A stretch of 64,000 nt of DNA from an uncultured Bacillota bacterium (GTDB taxonomy: Bacteria; Bacillota; Clostridia; Lachnospirales; Lachnospiraceae), in assembly GCA_949291945.1 (NCBI GenBank), contig CASEXH010000021.1, positions 1 through 64,000 on the forward strand. Reading direction: 5' to 3'. Below are positions 33,415-41,810 of this stretch, piece after piece. Positions within the stretch are counted from its first letter, which is position 1; each line of letters begins with the position of its first letter. Below the pieces are notes generated by a model. The model was not told the origin of the DNA. It did not search any database and worked only from the letters and a program-made list of their open reading frames with translations. The translations under genes and the position numbers were made by a program.

Positions 33415-33954
33415 TTATTCGAGCAAAAAACAACTGGTATATGCAATTGTGCAGGGCCCGTAATAGTAGGGAAGATTATTGTCTTGGCATACCTGGGTGA
33501 CCAGCATGCCGTAGGCTTCCATAGAAGCAAAGGTTTTATCCGGAAAGCGGCAGGGGGCATCAGGGTAGGTACAGGAAGCGCAGCGGGTACAGGCGCCGGA
33601 ACCGATAGGAAGCATCTTAGGATATTTACTGCGGAGTTTTTCTTCCAGCTCAAAAAAATGTTTTTTGTGGGCCTTCTCCGTTTCAATCATACCCTCTCCA
33701 TCCATAGAATCTTCCAGTTCTCCCACTGTCTGTACCAGGATTCCCCGGCAGTAGCGGCGGACACGGGCCTCACATTCTTCCAGGGTACCGCAGCCGGGAG
33801 GGCAGTGCCAGTTTTTCCCATACATATGGCAGGTGTTTGAGGCGCACATCTGCCGTACATCCGGCAGCAGCTTGATGGTGGAACAGTCAAGGACAGCCAC
33901 ATGAGTAAAACCGGACTCCTCTCCCAGTTTTTTTAGTTCTTCTATATCTAACAT
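33415..33954 (-). CDS. DUF2284 cysteine-rich metal-binding protein
   Basis: 179 residues from the ATG at 33954, which has AAAGGA 11 bases upstream; ATG 33966 lies on the site itself. It is rich in cysteine: C37, C42, C51, C55, C61 (ASNTCHMYGKNWHCPPGCG) and a later CTRCASCTYPDAPC, which suggests one or more iron-sulfur clusters. DUF2284 genes are often found with corrinoid methyltransferases. A role as electron donor or partner in reducing inactive Co(II) corrinoid is plausible but unproven. Confidence 0.85.
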   Translation of the reverse strand: MLDIEELKKLGEESGFTHVAVLDCSTIKLLPDVRQMCASNTCHMYGKNWHCPPGCGTLEECEARVRRYCRGILVQTVGELEDSMDGEGMIETEKAHKKHFFELEEKLRSKYPKMLPIGSGACTRCASCTYPDAPCRFPDKTFASMEAYGMLVTQVCQDNNLPYYYGPCTIAYTSCFLLE

Positions 33955-33975
33955 AATAAAACACATCCTTTCCCT

Positions 33976-34040
33976 TAGTGTACTGTATCACTCACATTTC
34001 GTATAATGACTTGCCTGAAAGTGAATAATACAGTACACTA
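33976..34040. promoter_or_regulatory. Long inverted repeat between RACo and DUF2284
   Basis: Perfect 13-bp arms TAGTGTACTGTAT (33976-33988) and ATACAGTACACTA (34028-34040) separated by 39 bases. The RACo stop codon lies in one arm. No T-run follows on the minus strand, so it is more like an operator pair or an RNA processing hairpin than a terminator. Confidence 0.5.
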
Positions 34041-35627
34041 GTTTTCCGGCTGGATCTCAGGAAATTCCAGCTCATCTATAAAACAGTCCTGAAACTCCGG
34101 CAGAGCCGCCAGCTCCAGAAAATCTACCTGATCCATAAGCTGAACAGTTTTGTCCAACTCTTCTGTATTGAGCAGGGCAATTTTCGCCCCTTCCCCTGCG
34201 GCATTTCCCACAGGCACTACCCGGTCTCTGAGGGAATAGGGAAGAAGGCCGATATCACAGGCGCTTTTTGGATCCATATAATTGCCGAAGGCTCCTGCAA
34301 TATACACTTTACGGATATTTTCATGGGTGATGCCCAGGTGTTTTTCCAGGAGAAGGATGCCTGCAGCAATGGCTCCTTTTGCAAGCTGCACTTCCCGGAC
34401 GTCCTTTTGTGTCAAAAATACTTCCGGGTAAGCAGGATCGTAGAGAAAAGCAGGCATGTGATTCCATTGAGTCATATGAGGGGCGAAAGCAGGGTCTAGT
34501 TCTGTGGCTTCATCTTTATTCAGAAGCCGTCCGGATTCGTCAATGAGACCAGCTCGGCGCAGACAGGCAATGGTGTCAATAAGACCGGAACCACATATTC
34601 CTTTGGGGGTGTCCTGGCCGATTACAGAAAAGTGGAAACCAGAAGAATCATAAGATATATGATCTATGGCCCCCTGAGCTCCTCTCATTCCGCAGTGGAT
34701 CTTCGCTCCTTCGAAAGCAGGTCCGGCGGCAGTGGAACAGCAGACCAGCCGGTCTTTGTTTCCAAGGACCAGTTCCCCGTTAGTTCCAATATCCAGCATA
34801 AGAGAAATCTCCTCCTGAAGATCCGGCCTGAGAGAAAGGATACAGCCCATGGTATCAGCCCCTACAAAACCGGCGATAACCGGGAGGAATATCAGCTCGC
34901 CCTCCGGGTGGACATGAATGTCAAATTCAGAGGCTTTTTTGCGGATCAGTCCCTTTTGAGAGGGCACATAAGGCGCTCTTACCAGAGATTCCATAGGATA
35001 CTGGAAGAAAATATGGTGCATACAGGTGTTTCCTACAAAACAGAGGAGATAAATGTCTTCCCTTTGGATCCCGGCAGACTGAGCAAGCTGGCCGATAAGT
35101 TTATCAGCAGCGTTGTGGACACAGTCTGCCAGTTCTCTGTGTCCGTGCTCCAGCACATAGTTGGCCCGGGAAATCACATCAGCCCCATAGGCGGCCTGGG
35201 GATTAAGACTGCTGGCGGTACAGAGCTCCTTTCCTGTCCGGCCGTCCAGAAGATAGGCGGCGATGGTGGTGGTGCCGATATCAAAGGCGGCCATATAATA
35301 AGGCTCTTTGTCAGGAAGCCTGGAAAATGAAGGGTGAAAGGGTACCTGCCGGATACTGGAGGAAGTGAGGATCCGGTGATTTTTCGGACTGTTCTCGGTA
35401 TCCACCAGGAGAGCTCCTTTCACTTTTGTCTGGCAGGCCCGTACTTCTGTCCAGTCTGAACCATTTTCTGATATTTTTACCAGACATTTTCCACAGGTAC
35501 CCCGGCCTCCGCAGGGGGCGTCCAGAAAGATTCCGGCCTCTTTCAGAGCTTCCATAAGTGTGGTGTTTTCCAGAACTTCTATGGAAGTACTTTCAGGCCG
35601 AAAAGTAAGTTTATATTTTTGCGGCAT
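34038..35627 (-). CDS. RACo-type reductive activator of corrinoid proteins
   Basis: 529 residues, strong site AAAGGAGG. The N-terminal domain is a plant-type 2Fe-2S ferredoxin with C39-x5-C45-x2-C48-x16-C65 (APCGGRGTCGKC). The C-terminal ASKHA ATPase (about 110-500) has FDIGTTTIAAYLL as phosphate 1 loop and MLDIGTNGELVLG as the second. These proteins use ATP to return oxidised Co(II) corrinoid to active Co(I) in acetogens and methylotrophs. Located between the two corrinoid genes, it probably serves both. Separate transcript from corrinoid protein 2, since a terminator lies between. Confidence 0.92.
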   Translation of the reverse strand: MPQKYKLTFRPESTSIEVLENTTLMEALKEAGIFLDAPCGGRGTCGKCLVKISENGSDWTEVRACQTKVKGALLVDTENSPKNHRILTSSSIRQVPFHPSFSRLPDKEPYYMAAFDIGTTTIAAYLLDGRTGKELCTASSLNPQAAYGADVISRANYVLEHGHRELADCVHNAADKLIGQLAQSAGIQREDIYLLCFVGNTCMHHIFFQYPMESLVRAPYVPSQKGLIRKKASEFDIHVHPEGELIFLPVIAGFVGADTMGCILSLRPDLQEEISLMLDIGTNGELVLGNKDRLVCCSTAAGPAFEGAKIHCGMRGAQGAIDHISYDSSGFHFSVIGQDTPKGICGSGLIDTIACLRRAGLIDESGRLLNKDEATELDPAFAPHMTQWNHMPAFLYDPAYPEVFLTQKDVREVQLAKGAIAAGILLLEKHLGITHENIRKVYIAGAFGNYMDPKSACDIGLLPYSLRDRVVPVGNAAGEGAKIALLNTEELDKTVQLMDQVDFLELAALPEFQDCFIDELEFPEIQPEN

Positions 35628-35663
35628 AGGAATCCTCCTTTATCACACTTTTTTACATTGTAC

Positions 35664-35713
35664 CAAAAAGGACTGCCGTATGAAACCGTACAGAAGGTTC
35701 ATACAGCAGTCCT
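35664..35713 (-). terminator. Terminator after corrinoid protein 2 (minus strand)
   Basis: On the minus strand AGGACTGCTGTATGAA pairs with TTCATACGGCAGTCCT, with one G-U, then TTTTT. It probably lets RACo and later genes be made at lower level than the carrier protein. Confidence 0.85.
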
Positions 35714-35742
35714 GTGCACATGCTACATTATAAATTCGTTGC

Positions 35743-36375
35743 TTATGCTGCCAGCTCTTTTGCTTTCTGTGCAGCAGATGCAGCATCTGGTGTATAAGCG
35801 TCTGCACCAATCTCATCAGCAAATTCCTGAGTAATAGGAGCGCCGCCTACCATAACCTTGATGTTCTTACGGAATGGAGCTTCATTTAATGCGGCAACGG
35901 TATCTTTCAGTGCCGGCATTGTAGTTGTAAGAAGAGCAGAGCATCCAACGATCTTAACATCAGGGTTTGCATTAACTGCATCAATGAATTTCTGGATAGA
36001 AACATCAACGCCTAAGTCGATTACTTCAAATCCTGCACTTTCGATCATCATAGCAACCAGGTTCTTGCCGATATCATGAAGGTCACCGGCAACTGTTCCG
36101 ATAATCATCTTGCCATATTTGTTTGCGCTGTCGCCGGCTAAGTGAGGTTTCAGAACTTCAACACCTTTCTTCATGGCTTTTGCAGCAATCAGCATTTCCG
36201 GAACGAAGATCTCATTCTTTTTGAAACGCTCACCTACAACACCCATAGCGTCGATCATAGCATTTAACAGTTCAGTAGCATCACATCCCGCATCTAACGC
36301 TTCCTGAACAAGTCCGCCCACAACCTTTGCCTTTCCGGCAGCAACAGCATCCGCAACATTCTGAATCTGACTCAT
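35743..36375 (-). CDS. Corrinoid (B12-binding) methyl carrier protein 2
   Basis: 210 residues. Helical cap (1-85) then B12 domain with D98-L-H100-D-I-G103, CSALLTTTM and VGGAPIT. Clear paralogue of corrinoid protein 1, but without its extra charged segments and with a bigger share of alanine and valine, as in abundant carrier proteins. Follows the methyltransferase gene by 71 bases and has a strong terminator. Likely the main carrier of this system. Confidence 0.93.
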   Translation of the reverse strand: MSQIQNVADAVAAGKAKVVGGLVQEALDAGCDATELLNAMIDAMGVVGERFKKNEIFVPEMLIAAKAMKKGVEVLKPHLAGDSANKYGKMIIGTVAGDLHDIGKNLVAMMIESAGFEVIDLGVDVSIQKFIDAVNANPDVKIVGCSALLTTTMPALKDTVAALNEAPFRKNIKVMVGGAPITQEFADEIGADAYTPDAASAAQKAKELAA

Positions 36376-36446
36376 AGTAAATTCCTCCTTATTTTTAAAA
36401 TAAATGATTATAATGGTTTCTTCATATTAATAAATTAAAGATCCTG

Positions 36447-37262
36447 CTATTTCTTTTCCGGTCCGATGAGACCCTCTCTGTAAGCGCCGATGTATTCCAT
36501 GCAGTAGTCATCCAGACCCAGAAGAGCTTCTGTAGCGTAGATGTGTCCCAGCATATCACGGTTTACAGGATCCAGGATGGCACTGTCCAGACCCGCATTC
36601 ATGGCCAGTGTCAGGAAACAGCAGTTGATCAGTTTACGCACCGGAAGGTTAAAGGAAATATTGCTGATAGCAGCAGTAATATGTATATCCGGATATTGTT
36701 TTCTGATAGTGGAGATAACTTCCACATTCATTGCAATGCCGTCCTCTGAAGTGCAGAGCATCTCAACAAGAGGATCGATATGGATACGGGAAGGAGCAAT
36801 GTTATACTCTTTCGCTTTTTCCATAATGAATTTAAATACCTTCAGACGGTCATCTGCAGTTTTAGGAATACCTGTGTTGTCGCTGAGCAGTGCGATAACT
36901 TCCCAATCTTTGTTCTCTTCCTTTGCCATAATAGGGAAGATCGTATCGATCTTATCGCCCTCTCCGGAAACAGAGTTAAAAAGTCCCGGTCTCTTGCAGT
37001 AACTGTAAACTTCTGCCAGTACATGAGCGCTGGGGCTGTCAATAGAGATGGGAAGATCTGTAACCTCCTGGATACAGTCGATCATCCATTTCAGAGTCTC
37101 CACTTCCACATCCTCTGGAACAGAAGCGCAGCAGTCGATGAAGCTGGCATTTGCTTCAGCCTGCATGCGGGCCCGGTTTTTTATAAATTCAGCGTCCCGT
37201 TCTGCGATGGCTTTTGCCACGGAAGGAATAGAACCATTGATTTTTTCACCAATAATTATCAT
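36447..37262 (-). CDS. Methyl-tetrahydrofolate:corrinoid methyltransferase
   Basis: 271 residues, site AAGGAGG. A pterin-binding TIM barrel: IIIGEKINGSIPSVAKAI at the start, ISIDSPSAHVLAEVY in the middle and NISFNLPVRKLINCCFLTLAMNAGLDSAILDP near the end are typical of AcsE and MtvA-like enzymes. It moves the methyl group between corrinoid protein and tetrahydrofolate. In an acetogen this links O-demethylation to the Wood-Ljungdahl pathway. The 5' gene of the cluster on the minus strand. It could also be an AcsE paralogue of central metabolism; no other Wood-Ljungdahl genes are in the window. Confidence 0.9.
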   Translation of the reverse strand: MIIIGEKINGSIPSVAKAIAERDAEFIKNRARMQAEANASFIDCCASVPEDVEVETLKWMIDCIQEVTDLPISIDSPSAHVLAEVYSYCKRPGLFNSVSGEGDKIDTIFPIMAKEENKDWEVIALLSDNTGIPKTADDRLKVFKFIMEKAKEYNIAPSRIHIDPLVEMLCTSEDGIAMNVEVISTIRKQYPDIHITAAISNISFNLPVRKLINCCFLTLAMNAGLDSAILDPVNRDMLGHIYATEALLGLDDYCMEYIGAYREGLIGPEKK

Positions 37263-37408
37263 TTCGATTACAGCCTCCTTCTAAAATTCTATATTTATTT
37301 TAACAGAAAAAATCAGGGAGAAACATTCTATAAACTGTTTGTTTTTACAAAAATAATTCATACAGATTGTAGTATGGACATAAAATGCACAAAGGTAAAG
37401 GGGCTGGA

Positions 37409-37437
37409 TTGACTTACATATTATATTTTGCTAGAAT
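37409..37437 (+). promoter_or_regulatory. Promoter of the exonuclease gene
   Basis: TTGACT (37409-37414), 17-bp spacer, TAGAAT (37432-37437), 18 bases before the ATG at 37456. The leader is short. Confidence 0.75.
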
Positions 37438-37455
37438 GACTACGGAGGTTTTGCA

Positions 37456-38409
37456 ATGAATTACATTGTATTTGACTTAGAGTGGAATCAATGCCCCTAT
37501 GGGAAAGAAAGAGAAAATAAAAGGCTTCCTTTTGAAATTATAGAAATAGGAGCGTTAAAATTAGATGAAGACCGGAACTATACGGATTCTTTCCATCAGG
37601 TGATAAAACCTGTTGTTTATAAAAAACTGCACTACCGTACAAAGGAGATTCTGGATATCAAAGGTTCAGATTTGGAACATGGGATTTCTTTTGCAGAAGC
37701 AGTGAAAAAATTTATAAAATGGTGCGGTCCCGAAGCAAAGTTCTGCACATGGGGCTCTTCTGACCTGGTAGAGCTTCAGAGAAATATGAAGTATTACCAT
37801 ATGCTGAACTTGCTGAAAGGGCCGGTTTTTTATTATGATATACAAAAGCTATTCGGCCTGGCATATGAGGGGCAGCGGACAGCCAGGTCCCTGGAAAGCG
37901 CCATTGATTATCTGGATATGAAAAAAGACGGAGGCTTTCATAGAGCCTTAAATGATGCATATTATACTGCAGAAATTTTTAAGGGAATACCTTCGGAGAA
38001 AATGCAGAAGTATTATTCTATAGACTGTTATCAGAATCCCAAAAGCAGACAGGAACAGATTTATGCAGTTTTTCCGGAATATTCCAAGTTTATATCCAGA
38101 GAGTTTGTCTCCAAGGAAGAGGCGATGAAAGACCGGGATGTTACCCGGACCAAATGTTTCCTCTGCCAGAAAACAGCTAAAAAAAAGATCCGATGGTTTT
38201 CTGTGAATACCAAGGCCCACATGTGCCTGGCTTTTTGTCCGGACCATGGATATTTCAGAGGGAAAGCAAGGCTGAAAAAGACAGACGAGGGAAAATATTA
38301 TGTGGTAAAAACGCTGAAAAAGATCGGACCGGAAGAGGCGCAGCTCATACGGGATAAGCGAGATGCCCTCAGAAAAAAACGCCGCCAGCGGAGGCACCAG
38401 GAAAAATAA
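37456..38409 (+). CDS. DEDD-family 3'-5' exonuclease with a C-terminal zinc-like tail
   Basis: 317 residues. The exonuclease domain (about 1-175) shows the motif residues D7 and E9 (IVFDLEWN), FEIIEIGALKL, and HRALNDAYYTAEIF, the histidine-type DEDDh motif III. It is related to KapD and the epsilon-like exonucleases. The C-terminal third has CFLCQKTAKKKIRWFSVN...MCLAFCPDHG, which looks like a zinc-binding knuckle of CxxC and CxxxC/H type, followed by a very basic end suited to nucleic acid binding. The role is unknown: RNA or DNA trimming. The next gene, a MATE pump, starts 33 bases later. Confidence 0.85.
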   Translation: MNYIVFDLEWNQCPYGKERENKRLPFEIIEIGALKLDEDRNYTDSFHQVIKPVVYKKLHYRTKEILDIKGSDLEHGISFAEAVKKFIKWCGPEAKFCTWGSSDLVELQRNMKYYHMLNLLKGPVFYYDIQKLFGLAYEGQRTARSLESAIDYLDMKKDGGFHRALNDAYYTAEIFKGIPSEKMQKYYSIDCYQNPKSRQEQIYAVFPEYSKFISREFVSKEEAMKDRDVTRTKCFLCQKTAKKKIRWFSVNTKAHMCLAFCPDHGYFRGKARLKKTDEGKYYVVKTLKKIGPEEAQLIRDKRDALRKKRRQRRHQEK

Positions 38410-38441
38410 TCAGCTATACGAAGGAGGATGATCAGGCTTTT

Positions 38442-39812
38442 ATGGGAGCACAAGAAAGACAAGAAGAAAATAAAATGGGGGTCATGCCGGTAAATCGGCT
38501 TTTGATTACCATGTCCGTACCGATGATGATTTCCATGCTGGTACAGGCTTTATATAATATCGTAGACAGTATGTTTGTGGCACAGCTAAATGAGAATGCA
38601 TTAACAGCAGTTTCTCTTGCCTTTCCCATCCAGAACCTGATGATTTCTGTGGGGGTGGGAACCGGCGTAGGTATTAATGCACTTCTTTCCAGAAGTCTGG
38701 GAGAGAAAGAGTATGAACGGGCAAATAAAACGGCAAACCACGGAATTTTACTGGCTTTGCTCAGTTACGGGGTATTTGCTGTGGCCGGACTCCTTGGCAG
38801 CGGCCTTTTTATGGAGGTACAGACTTCTGACCCTCAGATCGTAGCTTACGGGACAAGCTATCTGCGGATCTGCACCATCATGTCTTTTGGAATGTTTCTT
38901 CAGATTACCTTTGAAAGGCTTCTGCAGTCCACCGGAAAAACGATTTATACCATGTGGACCCAGATGCTGGGGGCAATTATAAATATAATCCTGGATCCGA
39001 TCATGATCTTCGGCCTTTTCGGCTTTCCCAGAATGGAGGTGGCGGGAGCCGCCCTGGCTACGGTTTTGGGTCAGATCATTGCAAGCATTGTAGCCTTTAT
39101 GGTGAACCGAAAGAAAAACCGGGAACTTCATCTTACCTTCCGGGGATTTTGCGTTTCCAGAGAAATTATCCGGAGTATCTATGCCGTGGGAGTGCCGTCA
39201 ATTGTGATGTCTTCCATCAGCTCGGTAATGACCTTTGGCATGAATAAGATCCTGATTTCCTTTTCGTCTACAGCAACAGCGGTATTCGGCGTTTACTTTA
39301 AGCTTCAGAGCTTTGTGTTTATGCCGGTTTTCGGCCTGAATAACGGAATGGTGCCGATTGTAGCTTTTAATTACGGCGCAAAGAAAAAGGAGAGGATCAA
39401 GAGAACAGTCTTCCTTGCTTCCTGCTATGCTACCGGAATCATGCTGTTGGGACTTGCCATATTCCAGATCTTCCCGGCCCAGCTTCTGGCGATCTTTAAT
39501 GCTTCGGAGAACATGGTCCATATAGGAACTCTTGCACTGCGTCTGATCAGTTTGAGCTTTGTTTTTGCAGGGTTCAATATCGTATCTTCCTCACTGTTTC
39601 AGGCTTTGGCCCATGGAATGCTCAGCCTGTGGATGTCTCTGGTTAGACAGCTCTGCGTTCTGCTGCCGGCAGCTTTTGTTTTGTCAAAGCTTGGCGGACT
39701 GGATGCGGTGTGGTGGGCATTTCCCTTTGCGGAGATATTTTCGCTGGCTTTGTGTCTGGCGTTTAGAAGACATATTTACCAGAGAGAGATTGAACCTTTG
39801 GGGGAATCATAA
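38442..39812 (+). CDS. MATE-family efflux transporter
   Basis: 456 residues with about twelve predicted membrane helices. It begins MPVNRLLITMSVPMMISMLVQALYNIVDSMFVAQLNENALTAVSLAFPIQNLM, which is the usual N-terminal MATE repeat, and a second repeat starts at about residue 240. MATE pumps export drugs or metabolites using a sodium or proton gradient. Site AAGGAGG 12 bases upstream, rather far. It probably shares a transcript with the exonuclease gene. The substrate cannot be read from the sequence. Confidence 0.93.
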   Translation: MGAQERQEENKMGVMPVNRLLITMSVPMMISMLVQALYNIVDSMFVAQLNENALTAVSLAFPIQNLMISVGVGTGVGINALLSRSLGEKEYERANKTANHGILLALLSYGVFAVAGLLGSGLFMEVQTSDPQIVAYGTSYLRICTIMSFGMFLQITFERLLQSTGKTIYTMWTQMLGAIINIILDPIMIFGLFGFPRMEVAGAALATVLGQIIASIVAFMVNRKKNRELHLTFRGFCVSREIIRSIYAVGVPSIVMSSISSVMTFGMNKILISFSSTATAVFGVYFKLQSFVFMPVFGLNNGMVPIVAFNYGAKKKERIKRTVFLASCYATGIMLLGLAIFQIFPAQLLAIFNASENMVHIGTLALRLISLSFVFAGFNIVSSSLFQALAHGMLSLWMSLVRQLCVLLPAAFVLSKLGGLDAVWWAFPFAEIFSLALCLAFRRHIYQREIEPLGES

Positions 39813-39853
39813 AAGCTGCGCTGTGTGAATAGTTATTGGATCAGACGATAGTG

Positions 39854-39898
39854 AAAGGCTTATTTTTGCTTGAGTATAGCAGAGATGAGCCTTTTTTA
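39854..39898 (+). terminator. Terminator after the MATE gene
   Basis: AAAGGCT pairs with AGCCTTT, extended by an AT pair after a bulge, with a loop of about 22 bases and T6. Confidence 0.75.
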
Positions 39899-40047
39899 TT
39901 ATAGAGTTTTCGATATTCAGAGGATGAAATTGCTGTACAATAGTGGCGAAAATGATGAGTTGAAAGTGGATATGTCCGCAGAAACCTGTGGAAGACTTTT
40001 TAAATTTGTAATAAAATAATAAAAAATGTTGGCGAAGGAGGATTATA

Positions 40048-41352
40048 GTGGATAAAAATGAATTTGCCTTAACACCACCTATGGGCTGGAACAGCTGGGA
40101 CTGTTACGGAGCGGCAGTAACAGAAAAAGAGCTTCTGCAAAATGCAGATTATATGGCGGAAAACCTGAAAGAATTTGGCTGGGAATATATTGTCTGTGAT
40201 ATACAATGGTATGAGCCTTTGGCAGACTCCAGCCATTACCGGAAATTTGCAGATCTTTGCATGGACGGATATGGAAGAGTGATTCCGGCGCCAAACCGTT
40301 TTCCATCTGCATCAGAAGGCGGCTTTAAGAAGCTTGCTGACTATATTCATAACAAAGGACTGAAATTCGGAATCCATATTATGAGAGGGATTCCCCGTCA
40401 GGCAGTAGCTGAAAAAGCTCCTGTGAAAGGAACAACCTATACGGCCAGGGATATTGCCCATCCATACTCCATTTGCTGCTGGAATACAGATATGTATGGA
40501 GTGGATGCAACAAAACCTGGAGCGCAGGAATACTATAATTCTATTATTGAACTTTATGCTTCCTGGGGAGTAGATTTTATTAAAGTGGATGATATTTGTG
40601 TAAAGTATGGCAGACCGGGAGAGGAGAGTACTATTGAATACGGGAGAGATGAGATTGAGCTTCTCAGAAGAGCTATTGACACATGCGGAAGGCCCATTGT
40701 CCTTAGTCTTTCTCCTGGTCCGGCCATGGTAGATAAGGCAGAACATCTTTGCAAAAACGCCAATATGTGGCGAATTACCAATGATTTCTGGGACAGATGG
40801 ACAGATATTATGGAAATGTTCGACAGATGCCGTGACTGGAGCCCCTATGTAGCCCCGGGCTGCTTCCCGGATTGTGATATGCTTCCTCTTGGGCATTTAT
40901 CCATCAAAGGCTGTGAACATGGGATGGGAGAAAGAATGACGCAGCTTACCAGAGAAGAGCAGAGGTCTATGATGACCTTGTGGTGTATTTTTCGTTCCCC
41001 ATTGATGCTGGGCTGCGAACTGACAGATATGGATCCCTGGACCAGGAGCCTTGTAACCAACCTGGAGGTTCTAGAGCTTTTAAAGAAAAGCAGAAATGCA
41101 AGAGAAGTACTAAGGTCTTATGATATGATCCTGTGGAGGGCGGAAGATGAAGAGGGCAATATTTATGCGGCGGTTTTTAATATTGCAAACTGGGAAGAAA
41201 GTTTCTCCATCAGTCTGGATCAACTGGAAACAGAAGAAACTGTACGGATTAGAGATATGTGGGACAGAAAAGAGCTGGGTGAAGCGAAAAATTACTTTAC
41301 AGTTACATTAAAGGCCCATGAAGGGAAATTGTTTAAACTATATACAGAATAG
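40048..41352 (+). CDS. Alpha-galactosidase, GH27 family
   Basis: 434 residues, GTG start with GAAGGAGG 6 bases upstream. It hydrolyses terminal alpha-galactosides (raffinose family, melibiose, or glycan ends). Starts with the diagnostic LTPPMGWNSWDCYG. The nucleophile is D181 in FIKVDDIC and the acid/base D246 in RITNDFWDRW. The C-terminal beta-sandwich (about 340-434) is complete. No signal peptide, so it acts inside the cell on imported sugar. No transporter is adjacent, and it stands alone between terminators. Members of GH27 also include alpha-N-acetylgalactosaminidase and isomalto-dextranase. Confidence 0.93.
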   Translation: MDKNEFALTPPMGWNSWDCYGAAVTEKELLQNADYMAENLKEFGWEYIVCDIQWYEPLADSSHYRKFADLCMDGYGRVIPAPNRFPSASEGGFKKLADYIHNKGLKFGIHIMRGIPRQAVAEKAPVKGTTYTARDIAHPYSICCWNTDMYGVDATKPGAQEYYNSIIELYASWGVDFIKVDDICVKYGRPGEESTIEYGRDEIELLRRAIDTCGRPIVLSLSPGPAMVDKAEHLCKNANMWRITNDFWDRWTDIMEMFDRCRDWSPYVAPGCFPDCDMLPLGHLSIKGCEHGMGERMTQLTREEQRSMMTLWCIFRSPLMLGCELTDMDPWTRSLVTNLEVLELLKKSRNAREVLRSYDMILWRAEDEEGNIYAAVFNIANWEESFSISLDQLETEETVRIRDMWDRKELGEAKNYFTVTLKAHEGKLFKLYTE

Positions 41353-41357
41353 AGGAG

Positions 41358-41394
41358 AGGCTTATCCTTGCTGAATCATGGCGGGGATAAGCCT
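41358..41394 (+). terminator. Terminator of the GH27 gene
   Basis: AGGCTTATCC (41358-41367) and GGATAAGCCT (41385-41394), perfect 10-bp stem. The T-run is poor. It could also act on the minus strand for the VOC gene. Confidence 0.65.
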
Positions 41395-41428
41395 TCGTAA
41401 TTACTTTCTTTGAATAAACGGTAGTGTT

Positions 41429-41797
41429 CTATCTTTCCGGAACGATCTCCAACCAGTATCCATCAGGATCTTTAATAAAGTAGATTCCCATATCCGGATT
41501 TTCAAAGCAGATACATCCCATCTCTTCGTGGAGCTTGTGGGCCTGGTCAAAATCTGCAGTGCCAAAGGCCAGATGGAACTCACAGTCTCCCAGATTGTAA
41601 TCTCTGTTAAAATCTCTGAGCCAGGTCAGCTCCAGCTCAAAATCTGTGGTATCATTTCTTACATATACAATAATAAAAGAGCCGTCCTTTGCCTCTTTGC
41701 GGCGCTTTTCTTTCAGGCCCAGGGCTTTTTCATAGAAGGCCAGAGAGCGGTCTAAATCTCTTACATTATAGTTTTCATGGATCATTTGAAATTTCAT
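41429..41797 (-). CDS. VOC-fold protein, lactoylglutathione-lyase-like
   Basis: 122 residues with the two beta-alpha-beta-beta-beta modules of the vicinal oxygen chelate fold. MIHENYNVRDLDRSLAFYEKALGL is the usual glyoxalase I start; metal ligands are likely H7, an E near FELEL, H75 in EFHLAF and E119 in WLEIVPER. It may detoxify methylglyoxal or have another VOC role. It is 13 bases after the MBL gene stop, so they are co-transcribed. The start fits the GGAGGAAATCC site. Confidence 0.85.
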   Translation of the reverse strand: MKFQMIHENYNVRDLDRSLAFYEKALGLKEKRRKEAKDGSFIIVYVRNDTTDFELELTWLRDFNRDYNLGDCEFHLAFGTADFDQAHKLHEEMGCICFENPDMGIYFIKDPDGYWLEIVPER

Positions 41798-41810
41798 ATG
41801 GATTTCCTCC

